Source: Syncephalis fuscata (lineage: Eukaryota > Zoopagomycota > Zoopagomycetes > Zoopagales > Piptocephalidaceae). From it: DNA of 64,000 nucleotides. This document shows, in pieces, positions 10,941-22,860 of this stretch. How positions within the stretch are numbered: position 1 is the stretch's first letter; the number at the start of each line of letters is the position of its first letter. The position numbers and the translations under genes are program-made. Below the pieces are notes generated by a model, which saw only the letters and a program-made list of their open reading frames with translations, was not told the DNA's origin and ran no database searches. The stretch spans positions 1-64,000 of the forward strand of contig JAHLTZ010000040.1 of the NCBI GenBank assembly GCA_025786725.1, read 5' to 3'.

Positions 10941-12223
10941 ATGGTCTCTTGGTATAACCTTTTGGGAGCTTTGACAGCTCTTAGCGCCGTCCAGTCTGTG
11001 ACTGGACACATGCAGTTGTATTCTCCTATTCCACGTGGTGATCCACGTTTGGCAGGTTATGGCGTTAAAGATTACGATTTAAATGCTCCTCTTAACGACC
11101 CCATCAAAAGGGCGCCTTCCCTTGCCGTCATCAAAAGGTTGGCCCGGTCTCCGCTAAATACACCGCCGGTAAGCGTTCAGCGTCCAATTCCAATCTGGCA
11201 ACTCCCACAAAGGTGGTCATTGTCAGTTTGCCCTTTCCTACGATCAAGGCAAAAACTGGGTTGTGCTTAAGACTATTATTGATTTGTGCTTCCTTGGTAA
11301 TGCTCCATGGAGCTACAACGTTCCATTGCCTAAGGGTGCCAAGAACGGCAAAGCTGTGCTTTCCTGGACTTGGTACAATGCCGAAGGCAACCGTGAACTT
11401 TACATGAACTGCGCCGATGTTGAAATCAACGGTGGTAGCGATACCGGCAGTCTCACAGGTCCTGAGCTATTTGTTGCCCATTGTCGGGTAAGACGAAGCT
11501 CCCTGAATGGGCACACACTGATGGTAAGAAGGACGGTAAAGAAAACTTTTACAACCGTAAGGTCGTCACAATTCCACCAGGCGCTCAGCCCACACGTGAT
11601 GGTACCGTAGTTGGCGAGCCATGCAACGGAAAGCCAGGCGCCAACCAGCCACCAGCCAAGATCCCATGGAACCAATTCATGAACGATGATGACGTTAAAG
11701 AGACTAAGAATGGCAAGGAAAGCTTTGTTGCTACCAGCGACCAGCCAAGTCCAAAGCCTATTCGCAACTCTGAAGCATCTTATCCTTACCAAAAGGGACC
11801 TTCCGTGCCAGCTTCTTCAGGTGGTGCTGCTTCGCCAAGCTACGATTCAAAGGCTCCAAAGACTACTGATGAATCGACCACTGGTGAATCGACCACTGAT
11901 GAATCAACTACTGGTGGATCTACCACTGGTGAATCAGAATCTACTACACAAAAGTCCGATGACTCTGAATCTGGCGAGAAATCTGGCAAGAAGGGCAAGA
12001 AGAACAAGAAGGGTGACAAATCTTCGGATGAAGGCAGTTCAGCCGGCGACTACAGTGGTGATGAATCCAGCGGCGACAGCGGTGATGTTTCCTACGGAGG
12101 CGATGACGAAGATTCTGGCGAAAAGTCCGGCAAGAAGGGCAAGAAGGGCAAGAAGGGAAAGAAAGGCAAGAAGGGCAAGAAGGACAAGAAGGAAAGAAGG
12201 ATAAGAAAGAGGAATCCTACTAA
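10941..12223 (+). CDS. Secreted AA11-like LPMO with Lys/Gly-rich tail (frame-broken in this sequence)
   Basis: A signal peptide (MVSWYNLLGALTALSAVQSVTG) is followed by mature His1 in GHMQLYSP. This N-terminal His is half of the copper histidine brace. The second brace His would be in SHKGGHCQFALSYD. NRELYMNCADVEI supplies the conserved Tyr near the copper site. The catalytic module resembles AA11 chitin-active LPMOs in its WTW...MNCA block; the exact CAZy family is an inference. After it comes a Ser/Thr/Glu-rich linker (TTDESTTGEST repeats), then acidic and Lys-rich segments ending in GKK repeats. The frame changes four times, each by one lost base: about 11104-11113, 11186-11190, 11480-11484 and 12191-12196. 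Counting four lost bases gives 428 codons and a stop at 12221-12223. There are no introns. The paralogue at 13810 supports the reading. Confidence 0.85.
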
Positions 12224-13809
12224 ACAGTATACGAATTACGTTGTTAATTATATAACTTGATACGATCTCATCTTCAATAAAGTTATTTGAAGATCATATA
12301 GATGATGTGTTATTTGTTAATTGAAATTTTAGTTTAAATATGGTTTGTGTAGAGTATTACGCAATTATATGTATACATATATGGAAATGTATATGTATAT
12401 TTTAAATTATAAAAGGAAATAATTTAATTCAATTGTTATGACATAACCAACAACAATATCTTATTTTATTTTTAAAACTTAGGTGATTTATTATATGTTA
12501 TAACATATTACGTTTAGCTACATTTAATGCAATTATATCTATATTATACATTTAAAATAAATATTTGTTCTATTGAACGTAAAATTAAATAGTGAGTGAC
12601 ATCAGGCATCAAAATAGGCATTTTATTAAATTATTATTTGTACATTATAATTGCCACTGATGACATATCGTAAATTGCGATTGTACAATCAAGATTGCTT
12701 ATACACATATGGTATAATTTAATAGGTACATTTTAGTGTCTCTATACTACTTTATGACCATACAATCGATACCATCGATGCTTGAGTTCAATATTTTATT
12801 ATCAAAAATCCCGCTATGCAACAGCCAACAGCCAATATCGGCAATTAATTATTATTATTAATAATAATATATCAACAATTGGTAATATAGTGCTAATTTA
12901 TATGCTAATTACATGGATTTTATAAATGTGTTTATAGCTATGGAATGGTCTTTACTTCCAGATACTGGCAATGATAGTATAATTAAACCATTAGTTTCGT
13001 ATATTTTAGGTATTTATTCGGCAAAAAGTAAGATTATTTGATAAGTACCAAGTACATTTATATACCAAGTTCCAGCTAATATTCGGCTTATTAGGCCTTT
13101 AATTATATAATATATTACAAACAAGCTTGCATTTAGTTGTACTTATTCAGCTATGCAAACTGTTATCAATTAACACATTGGTTCTATCTTAACTACATGT
13201 AATAATCCTATTATGTCTATGATCATGCGCGGTTTACATCAATGCTTAGCAAACATTAATCAAACAAATATTAAAATGTTTAATAAACTGTTTGATGTTA
13301 TGCATAATAATATTGGCAATATAATTAATATGTTTAAGTAAATAGTTGATATTATATTAAGTTTTCATGTTCATCTAGCTATAAATTGCACTGTGATTCT
13401 TTTGGAATAAAAATATACATTTTACATGCATACACACCACGCCCATACAATATTATAACATGATAACAGCTCGTATCAACATTCACTGATACGACACCTA
13501 TTGTTGCAGTATTTAAATTTCAAGTTTATTAACAGACGTTTGATAGACAGTGAATCATCAATATACAGTTCTATTTCGACTATTTAGTATTTACTTAATC
13601 CTTACTTTAATAAATAGCCAGGGGCTAGTAAAATAGGGAGAGCAAGATGTTATAGCTGTTCGAGGATAAAGGGGTTTATAGGCTACTTGTAGAGCAAGTA
13701 TAATAAATGTAAATCTTGTTAAAAATAACTAGCTCATTGGAAAATTAACGCTACAGCATCAATTAGTCGCTCTATAACATGTTTACACTCTAGTAAATCA
13801 CAACAGTCA
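12224..13809. other. AT-rich intergenic region with an R1 repeat fragment
   Basis: 1.6 kb without coding signal. About 12490-12620 contains a diverged fragment of repeat R1 (TTCTATTGAACGT, then AGTGAGTGACATCAGGCATC). Its flank also resembles 34505-34560. Confidence 0.55.
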
Positions 13810-14627
13810 ATGCAATCATCACTAGTTATGGTATTTACATTTCACCAATGCTCGTATTTGTCGTGGTTAGTCATATTCTGGCTATGCTCGTCTAGCTGGC
13901 TTCTAGCAACGGGCCATATGCAAATGGAGTATCCTATTCCGCGCGCTCATCCCAAAAACATCGGCTACGGCGCAGTTGACTACGATCTGGATGCGCCGTT
14001 GAACGATGCATCGCTGGGTGGTCGCTTTCCGTGCAAGCATCAAAAGCAAGGACCAGTGACTGCTACACTTCATGCTGGCAAAAGCCTACTTACGCATTTT
14101 GGCCGTGGCAATCCTCATAAAGGCGGACATTGCCAGTTTGCACTTTCCTACGATAACGGACGCCACTGGGTAGTTCTTCGTACAGTCGTTGCTGTCTGTT
14201 TTGCCGGCAAATCGCCCTATTCTATGCGTGTTCCTATTCCTAAAGGTGCACGAAATGGTCGTGCTCTATTCGCTTGGACGTGGATTGCCGCGAAGGAGAA
14301 CGCGAATACTACATGAACTGTGCAGATGTTCTTGTTCGTGATGGCGAGAACCGTGGCTCCGTGACTGGGCCCGAGCTATTGGTGGCACAGCTGCCAGGAA
14401 AGCCACAATTCCCCGAATGGATCTACACAGTTAGCCAAAACGATCGCCGCCATTTATTTGCAGAGCGTAAAATCGTCACCATACCTGTGGGCGTCTCACC
14501 AACAATTGCTGGTCGAGTTATTGATGAGCCTGGTGGCGGTAAATTAGGATCGATGGCTCGTGCACCTAAACGAATTGACTATAAGCGTTTCGAGAATGAT
14601 AGCTACAACTATTTTGGCAATGGTTAA
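13810..14627 (+). CDS. Secreted AA11-like LPMO, short form
   Basis: Paralogue of the gene at 10941. A longer hydrophobic signal segment ends LLATG, then mature His1 in HMQMEYPIPRAHP. It shares with its neighbour the block YGAVDYDLDAPLND, a FPCKHQ segment, the second brace His region (NPHKGGHCQFALSYD), PIPKGARNGRALFAWTW, and EYYMNCADVLV with the axial Tyr. It ends after a short tail (about 272 aa) and has none of the repeat-rich extension of the first copy. One base is missing near 14284-14290 (GCCGCGAAGG), which splits the protein into two frames; adding one base makes the length a multiple of three. There are no introns. The tandem arrangement points to a local duplication. It probably acts outside the cell on chitin or another wall polysaccharide; the substrate cannot be read from sequence. 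Confidence 0.85.
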
Positions 14628-14805
14628 TTTATTAATTGAATTAACTATTCAACCTGTGCCATCTAAATAATTATTATTGATTTTATTCTTTTGTTTGTAT
14701 TGCCAATATATTATACATATCATAGAATATGGTTACAAATAAACATATACAAATTAGATAACTACTATTTACTATTTATTTAATAAAATAATACACTACA
14801 AATTG

Positions 14806-15201
14806 TTATTGCGTATTTGATGTGCTGTTATCTTTTCCTGGCCGACCAGCTTCTGCAAGCCAGCGAAGCATACGCAAACGAACGCGCGCCGGCGATTCTT
14901 CGTCTATAATGGCGCGTGTCCATACAAGCGGTGCATGAAGCAACACCTCTGCTGCTGATTGTCTGACCTGGCGTCTTTCGTAGTCATCTCTTATTAAACC
15001 GGCTGATCGTTTTACGGCCGGCAAATTTAAGCTTGCATGAGGTATATTAGCTCTATTTCCACCAGCGTCACTAGAAGTGCTTTCTGGAGCGGGCCAGTGC
15101 CTTACTGGTGCCTCATCAGTAGCGGCAATAGCCTCGCTGTCGTTTAAGGTGGGAGAAGGAGGGAGGGAGTCGAATTCCTCAACAAACTCTACATCGGACA
15201 T
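14806..15201 (-). CDS. Small unknown protein, divergent to PEX12
   Basis: A single intronless frame of 131 aa. The N-terminal half is acidic and Ser/Pro-rich (MSDVEFVEEFDSLPPSPT). The C-terminal half is a compact, probably helical segment rich in Arg, Leu and Ala (YERRQVRQSAAEVLL ... RVRLRMLRWLAEAG). No signal peptide or membrane segment is visible. I do not recognise the family. It is likely real because its GC content and codon use exceed the AT-rich surroundings and because its ATG sits 114 bp from the divergent PEX12 ATG. Confidence 0.6.
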   Translation of the reverse strand: MSDVEFVEEFDSLPPSPTLNDSEAIAATDEAPVRHWPAPESTSSDAGGNRANIPHASLNLPAVKRSAGLIRDDYERRQVRQSAAEVLLHAPLVWTRAIIDEESPARVRLRMLRWLAEAGRPGKDNSTSNTQ

Positions 15202-15315
15202 GGTAGAAGTGAAAATAAAGCAGTAAAAGTGGTGGTGACGTGATCGATGAAATAATGGCCACCACTTTATCTTCTTTCATTCATATTTCTTTAAATATTC
15301 ACGTCGTTTATCAAT
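15202..15315. promoter_or_regulatory. Short bidirectional promoter region
   Basis: Only 114 bp separate the start codons of the divergent genes at 15201 (minus) and 15316 (plus). They must share promoter DNA. No clear TATA box is visible. Confidence 0.55.
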
Positions 15316-16849
15316 ATGGAATTTATGAGTAATATAAGTGGCGGCGACGATGCCGCCAATCGTCCGTCGCTATTTGAGCTTATTGCGCAGGACCAGATGC
15401 GGGATCTACTGCGACCCGCGCTGCGCTACTTGGTAACCGTAAGTCACGAGTAGCTTGGTCGTCTAGTGAGCCACATAAGCTAACGAGTTGACTGTAGTTT
15501 TATGCTGAACGATATCCACGGTATATGTTACGTGTGCATCATCACTTTGATGAATTATTGCTATTAGTATCTTGGCTAGTAGAGCGCCATTATTTGCAGC
15601 ATTGGGGTAAGTTATTTACTATATTTTATTATTATTATATTTAGCTAGTTGATGCAATTAATTGTAGCATCTTCATTTTCGGAAAACTTTTATGGTTTAA
15701 AGCGGGTTATTGCAGCTGAACAGACCAAGATATGGTCAAGTAAAGACACTATACAATCGCTTTTCTATTTAGTAAGTAGCGGATGCTGTTTATTCATTGT
15801 TTAATTAACACATAAACATAGATAGGTATACCTTATTTAAAAACAAAGTTGGATGAAGCATTTGACAGAGCACGTGGTGGGGCAGCGGCAGATTTATTTG
15901 GCGAGGATGAACTAGAATCTGAAGCTGAAGAAGAAAGACAACGATTGGCAGCACAGATGTCATCAACTGGCCATCAGGTAAGTTATTTCTAGTATTATTT
16001 ATATATTTCTACTAATAACTTATCCGTAATGTATTGAATGTGCATAGACACTTCAAAGCCGTGGACGTTACTATGCTAGTATCATTTCTCACCGGTGTAC
16101 ACGTCTATTCCGTGTGATCTATCCCTGGATGAATGCTGTATACCACGGTGCAACATTGGGCTACCAAGTGGCCTATCTATACGATTTTACACGATTTTAC
16201 TCACCTTGGCTACATCTACAAGGAATTGAGATACAAAGAATGACAATGGACGATTATGTAAGTAATAGTGTAGTGTTTGTTATAGTGCTAATTTGACATT
16301 GATCGACTATAACTATAATTAGCGACAGTTTTATCACAAACAAGAAGAGGCCGCTGAACAATTTAGACAGGCACGACTTGCCAGTAATGGCCTAAGCATT
16401 ACTGTATTGCGTCGTTGGCTGTTTTTAGCACTAAGCCGTGGTCTTGACTGGCTTAAGGTGATTTTACCTATGGGCATGTTCTTTTTCAAGTTTCTCGAAT
16501 GGTGGTACGCTTCTGATTATCATAAGCGTGCACAGCAGCGGCCAATCCCACCCCCGCCTGAACCTATTAAGGTAAGTACTGCTTATTAGCAACAAGATAG
16601 ACGTTTAATTAGCTATATTTGATGCTATTAAATGTATAGCCTTCTCCAAAAGGACTACCATTGCCAGTCGATCCGGAACTATGTCCAATCTGTTTGAAAA
16701 TGCGTACTAATCCTGCCGCATTGCCTACTGGCTACGCCTATTGCTATCCATGTATATTCCATGCTGTAGAAGAGAGTGGACACTGCCCTGTTACATTAGT
16801 GCCGGTAGAACTAGAACAAATACGTAAATTGTATACAAGTGGTATTTGA
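15316..16849 (+). CDS. PEX12: Peroxin-12, RING E3 subunit of the peroxisomal import machinery
   Basis: Seven exons: 15316-15438, 15498-15606, 15668-15771, 15822-15977, 16048-16257, 16323-16571 and 16640-16849. They give 386 aa with phases that all close. The N terminus ([20 protein letters not shown]) and the hydrophobic middle ([30 protein letters not shown]) match Pex12. The proline-rich linker and the C-terminal RING-like finger ([13 protein letters not shown] ... YCYPCIF ... GHCPVTL) are also diagnostic. The reduced finger lacking several zinc ligands is characteristic of Pex12. With Pex2 and Pex10, Pex12 forms the peroxisomal membrane ubiquitin-ligase complex that ubiquitinates Pex5 for recycling. 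An acidic insert ([16 protein letters not shown]) in exon 4 is probably a surface loop. Confidence 0.95.
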
Positions 16850-17051
16850 TTTGTATTGCTATCAAATCGGTGTGTAAAATGCAATTTTAATTCAAGCTGA
16901 TTTGTTAATACTGTATACACTTTGCGTGTTAAATGGTTGCAGTCATTCATACTAATTTATATAAACTAAACGTTATTTAAAAACAAGACTTATTTCAATG
17001 TTGCATAGCGTTTATAATAATAATAATAATGATAGTAAAAATAGCAGTTGC

Positions 17052-18889
17052 TTATTGTTCAATGCCGTATTTACGCAATACTTTAGACACATTTTTTAAC
17101 TTGTGTGTTGGACCATAAGCAACAATTGTAGAATGACGTCCGTCGTTAGCATGGAGCATTTTAGAGGCTAAACGTCTTATATCCTCCAATGTAACCTTAT
17201 CAACCTGTTGCCGCATCTCATCAGCCGATACACGTTGGCCGTATATTTGTACCTGACGACCCAAGTCTTCAAGCTGGACCATTCTACTTTCCAGATTCAT
17301 TAATACACTGCTCTTTAGCTGATTTTTTGCACGATCTAGTTCCGATTGATCGATGGCATCGGGTTCGGCAAGGAGGGAGAACTCGCGAGCGATGACGTCG
17401 GAGAGTGCATGGGCCCAATCAGGACGACAAGAGGCTGAAATGCCAAATAGTCCCGAGTCGCTATAGCCGTGTAGGAAGGCAGCGCATGACTCAACCCAGT
17501 AGTGGCGATTGAGTACACGTGTATATAGTCGCGAGTACATGCCCTTACCAGGTCCACCGGCCGAAAAGCTACCACCACCGCCTAAAAGCAGCTGCATGGT
17601 AGCTAGTGTGTACATGTCTGGATCGGCAAGTCCTGGCGCTTCAAATCCCACGTACAAATGCGTATATTCTTGCTCTGGTGCCTCTAATACCAAAGTACCA
17701 CCTGTATAGCGTGATGGCAAAGTAGCTAGTGTATATGGATCTTCAACAACAGCCGGTGTCGCTGAATGGGCTGGTTTGCCTAGCATCGAGGCAGCAGCTG
17801 ATGACAAGGTGCGTAGAATGGATGTATGTCCACCATTACCATTACCATTGCTAGTTGAAAGCTTTGCACCAGAACCGGTAGACGTACCCGATTGAACTTG
17901 CGAAAAGCTACTATTACCGCTATGTTGTGCCGATGCATTTAGTGTGGGTGGTGTCATTAATTGTGAGTCTGGCCCTACTGTTGCATCTTTTACATGCTTC
18001 CACTGGCCAAAATGCTGTTCAGCAAGACGGACTAGTGCATCATGCTCTATTCCAGCACCGGCCAATACAACTCGGCCCGGATGATACCACCGGTGACGAA
18101 ACTCATTCAGTGTTGATAGCTGGATATTTTCAAGTCTTTCTGGCGCACACAGCAATGGATTACCCAGTGTATTGCCTTGATAGGCTGCTTGGTGTAATAG
18201 TTCAGGCAGGATAAGCTCTGGCTTTGACCATACTTCTTTAATCTCATACGGTACAGTTATCATTTGTTCTTCTAGCTCTTCAGGGGTCAATGCCGGTGAT
18301 CGGACAACGTCGGCAAGCAGATCTACAGCACGCGGCACGTCTTGTTTAAATACAGCTGACTGGTACATAATACATTCCCGCGAACTAGAACAGGTTAGAT
18401 TACCGCCTAGTTCTTCCATTTCCGTCATGATTTGTTCGGCATTGCGCTTGTGCGTGCTCTAAAGTATATGCTATCGGTAAGTGCATCGACTGCTGTGTTA
18501 GCCATACTATATTTACCTTAAAAGCCATGCGATCTAGCAAATGACTACAGCCTTGCGTCGATGGACTTTCGTAGCGAGAACCGGCATCGACAAATACACC
18601 AATCGAGGCAAAATGACCGGGCGTATCTTCGCTCGTTACACGCAGACCATTGCTTAGTGTAGTAGTGCGTGTTAACGAGTCATTAGAAGAACGAGCGCCT
18701 GGGTAGTGCTAAGCGTTGTTATACAAATAGCTTATCGGTAAGCAAGCACCGATCTAGCATATAATATGTCCATTAACTTACAGAATCCACAAGCGTGCCC
18801 AATCGTCTTGGTGTCGACAGACGAGATAAATGACTCGATATAGGGCGTAGGATCGTTAGAGCGCGTGCGGCCGATAAACGTGTATACAT
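17052..18889 (-). CDS. MAS2: Mitochondrial processing peptidase, alpha subunit
   Basis: Three exons (18889-18782, 18708-18517, 18458-17052) encode 568 aa. The start MYTRLSAARALTILRPISSH gives an amphipathic, Arg-rich mitochondrial presequence; the upstream in-frame Met at 18976 would add a hydrophobic stretch and is less likely. The M16 domain shows LSNGLRVTSEDTPGHFASIG. The segment CSHLLDRMAFKST stands where the beta subunit has its HxxEH zinc site, so the alpha subunit is non-catalytic as expected. The flexible glycine-rich loop LLGGGGSFSAGGPGKGMYSR, which holds presequences in this subunit, is intact. A Ser/Gly/Asn-rich insert lies between the two halves (SGNSSFSQVQSGTSTGSG region). It works in the matrix with MPP-beta to remove presequences. 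Confidence 0.95.
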
Positions 18890-19144
18890 GTTTAATAGTA
18901 AGAAAAATAAAGTGGAAAAGTGACCAGAGAGGACAAGTGTCATCAACGTAATCATTGAAACTAGTTTATTTAACATTTGTCATTTAAATCATTTTAAAAT
19001 ATGCTATTTTAAAGGTCAAATTGCAACAATGTTAATTACAGATAGGTAGACAGATGTATTGATGGGCTTAAAAGATAAAGATATAAAAAGAGAATGAATA
19101 GTCCAACTAGTAGGATTACAACTTTTGAAGGCTGGTTATCTATT

Positions 19145-21034
19145 TTAACGGTCATTGTCGTCATCCTCGTCTTCTAATCGTAAATAGCGACGATAAGATT
19201 CACGTACACAGGCACCACCCTTTACTTGATCAAATGTAAATTTGTAGAAGCCACCATCGGCACAAATGACTAAATATATTATGGTGTATTAGAATGGTAG
19301 ATATGAATTATATTTATTATAAGCTTACCTATAATACTGCTGGCACCTGGTCCAAATCCACATATAAACCGAGTATGCATAGGCAGTTGACAATGTGCAA
19401 AACTCCATTCAGATGAAAAGTATTTGGGTAGTAAATCTTTCATAAATGCCAGTCTATTAAATTAATTAATTAATTAGTTAGTTGATTAGTCAGTTATATT
19501 ACTACTTTATATTATTATAATTGTATTTACCTTGAATGTCGATTACCACTCCAAGTACTTGATGACATGGATGTTGTTGGTGCTAGACGTCTATTGTTGT
19601 TGATAATTGTATTTAAATAGTTAAATAGTGTACATTAATACTAGTTGGTTTATATTAGTCAAATGTCACTTACCGTGTGCTATCCTCGCTGCTTAAACGA
19701 GACGTAGTCGCTGAGGTGAGTGCAGTAGCCGTAACATCTAAATTAAATATATGAATTGTACCTTTGTCTGAAGCAACACATATACGAGTAGCATCAGCAT
19801 TAAAGGCAATACTATAAATCTCGGCCCGATCAGCTCCTCGACGGAATTCATGAAGTATTCGACCAGATATTGTATCAAATACACGAATTAGCGTGCCCTA
19901 CATTAACAAATGGTTATAAGCAGTATATTAGCAATTGTATTATCGCATTTATGACTCATTGCACTATAAACTTACCTTTTCACTAGCACTAGCAATTAAA
20001 TGGCCGCTATGACTCATAGCAATACAACCAAGTGCTGCTGTGTGAGCCATAATGGTCAATTTATTAGTCATCATACTTGACATACTCGTGCTACGCGGTC
20101 GATGTTGATGTTGTTGATGCGATGAAGAAGCACTTGAGTTGGATCGCTTTAGATTTGCCGTATCGGTTGTAGTATGTAGTAGTTGAAGACAATGAAGAAT
20201 TAGGCGGAGATACTCTATGTCCATTATTCGATGGTGAACCTGAAGTAGGTGTTGAAGGATTACCGGCACCAATAAATTGTCCCAAATCCACCACTTGAAT
20301 ATGGCCTAATTGCTGTCCTGGAAAGGCCAATATTGACATATTTCGTGAAGATGCCACTGCCACCAAACCTATTAATTAATTAATTAGTATTAATTATTTA
20401 ATAACAGTTATTTAATACTTATTCAAAATCTATCAATCTATTTAATTTTACCTTTATCATTATTGGGTGTTTCAAACATATATAACTTTTTAGGCTGTGC
20501 ACTCAGTGTATACACATAAACACGATCTTGCAATACAATAATTATTCTATACATACATACATACATACATATTAATATTAATACAGCTATTACCAATTAT
20601 ATAGACTTATCTATTCAACTTACCGTTCACGTAGTAATTTAACATTCTTTACTTCACTACGGAATTCTAATCGAATAACTTCCTTCTCCTTTGAATCATC
20701 CCATATAATAACACTATCTAAGGGGAATCTAGGATTTCGACCACCGCCAGTTAATGCTACATAGTTGGTGCGATAGAGCATACTAATAGTGCCAATGCCT
20801 TTACCGGCCAGATCTATATTTATTGGACGTTAGTTCTTTGTATATACTATCAATAGACCCGCCAGCTGCTATTTACTTACCATGACGTCTTGTTTCTTCT
20901 AACGGATCGCAGTTGAAGATGCGGAATCCTGTTTCCAAACCCACGGCAAAACAACCATAATCCTGGTTAAAGTCAGCATAGAGTAGCCCTCTAACATCAG
21001 ATGGCTGATGTGCCGAGGGCTGTAATAGATTCAT
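19145..21034 (-). CDS. PROPPIN autophagy protein, WIPI3/WDR45B (Hsv2) type
   Basis: Eight exons: 21034-20881, 20813-20624, 20546-20452, 20368-19976, 19897-19674, 19590-19531, 19453-19329 and 19269-19145. The beta-propeller starts GLLYADFNQDYGCFAVGLE. It carries the phosphoinositide-binding FRRG motif (LHEFRRGADRAEIYSIAFN) and SDKGTIHIFNLD, and ends with LLPKYFSSEWSFAHCQLP. These match WIPI3/WDR45B more closely than Atg18. PROPPINs bind PI3P and PI(3,5)P2 on autophagic and endosomal membranes. A Ser/Thr/Asn/His-rich insert in exon 4 (about 20090-20290) separates two blades. Within it the reading frame changes and the total coding length is off by one modulo three, consistent with two lost bases in low-complexity DNA. 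The exact insert sequence is therefore unreliable. Confidence 0.9.
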
Positions 21035-22860
21035 TGAGGTATAAAGTAGCTAGACCGAGGCCTTGACAGCAATTTACTTCTTAGCTTTAACAACAACGGC
21101 TATCTTTAAACAAAAGTAAAACAGAAAGGGGAAGATCGTATAGATAGTAGTGGTGGTAGAAGAAGAGAAGAAGAGAAGAAGAAGCGATGAAGGAAGGCAG
21201 CATGTAGGGTAATTATGTTAAAAGAGGTGTAACAATAATAACTGCCCTATAAACATATACATAGACATAACCGAGTAAAGGATATGTACTATCAATGAAC
21301 AAGTATGAAAAGAAAAAGTGGTGTGTATTAACTGGTCATTATGTAGAATCGCGTGACTGGTCATCATACACACACATTTGGTATTCATACCGTAATACTT
21401 ATCATCGTGTACACTGGTACATTCAGCTGACTTGTACAAGATTAGACACGTTATAATAGATGTATAAATAGTACAGGGGATAAAGAAGGTACTAACAGTG
21501 ACAGATAACTAGTTAGTCGCTTTTATTCCATAAATAAAGACGAAGTGTGCTTTAGTAACTGAATAGGTGGATCATCGACTATTCTATGAATATTCTTGGC
21601 ATGTGTTGACTTTTTGAGTGGTTGAGGGTCTTCATTCGTTCGTTGACCCATTCACCGACGAATGAAGCGGTCCAATTAACTCATGTATTCTTGGCAAACT
21701 ACTAGATGTTTTAAGAGAACAATAACTAGCAACGACCGGGGCAACTAGAACAAACGACGCCACACAACCTGTTTAAATCCAATTGATTAGCTACTTTTAC
21801 TACAAACAGAACACATCTGGCCATTTTAAGCTGGTAAGTTATATTTACCTTTTATTCTCTACATCTATTATAGGCAGCTGAGATCTATTTATTTATATGG
21901 ATGGATATCAGCGGTTACTATCTAATAAATAGTACTTTCTGCGTCCAATCTTTCTCTCTCTCGCTCTCTCTCTTGATTCATTGATTATCGTCATTGAATA
22001 CACGCGTTACAGCTTACAAGTTTATTCACACTATCTACAGCGTTGTGAATTCCTTGTCCTTCAGTAACCAACCATTATATTAAATTCGTATTATTATTGT
22101 TAGGAGGCGTGCTTTCTTTATTTTATTCTGCTTTCTAGTTACCTTTAATAGTTGCAATACTTGCCTTTACTGCTATTGCCACACCAGTGGTATTGCTATT
22201 GTACTGCACACTGTGGCAGGGACAACAATAGTCGATTGCGGTGTTTTATTAGTAGCAGTCGTCGTATTAAGCAAGTGGTTCCCAATGTACCGCTCATCTG
22301 AGTAAAACCTATTACTGCTCTCTTATTAATCTGCATTCTGTTGTTTCTGTATTTACCGACAGTATAAAACCGTTTTGCGGAACTTTTTTCCTTCTACTCG
22401 CAGTAACAACACACTGTTATTGCCGCAGTGTCTTCTCCTTTCTCTTCAGACCACCGTTGTTTTACATTGGCACTATCTATTCGTGCATTCTCGCCTATTA
22501 TTTTATCGGGTTTCTTGTTTCTTCTATTAATAATTATTACTATCATTCTTAGGCGTTTAACAGCATTTCTAAGTAAGCTACGAGGCGACGTATAGAGGAT
22601 TATTGCTGTACTTTTTATTATTACAGTAAGTATATACAGATGGTCAGGGTGCAGTTACATTTCGGCTTCGGAAAAATCTTTACCGAGTTAATATTTATAT
22701 TTATATTAAATATTTAAGTGTGTGTGAATATAAGAATGATATATATATATAAATACATAGTATTATATACTAACCAGTGAATTATTTTCTACTAGAATTA
22801 TTGATATAACTATTACCGACTGCTTTTCTTGCTGGTTCAATTGTTGCACGTATCGTTTCA
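21035..22860. other. Intergenic region between PROPPIN and flippase genes
   Basis: 1.8 kb shared by two divergent genes. It has purine-rich GAAGAAGAG tracts near 21160-21190, a TCTCTCTCGCTCTCTCTC tract near 21950-21972 and an AT repeat near 22740. I see no convincing coding frame. Part of 22000-22860 is probably the flippase 5' leader. Confidence 0.55.
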
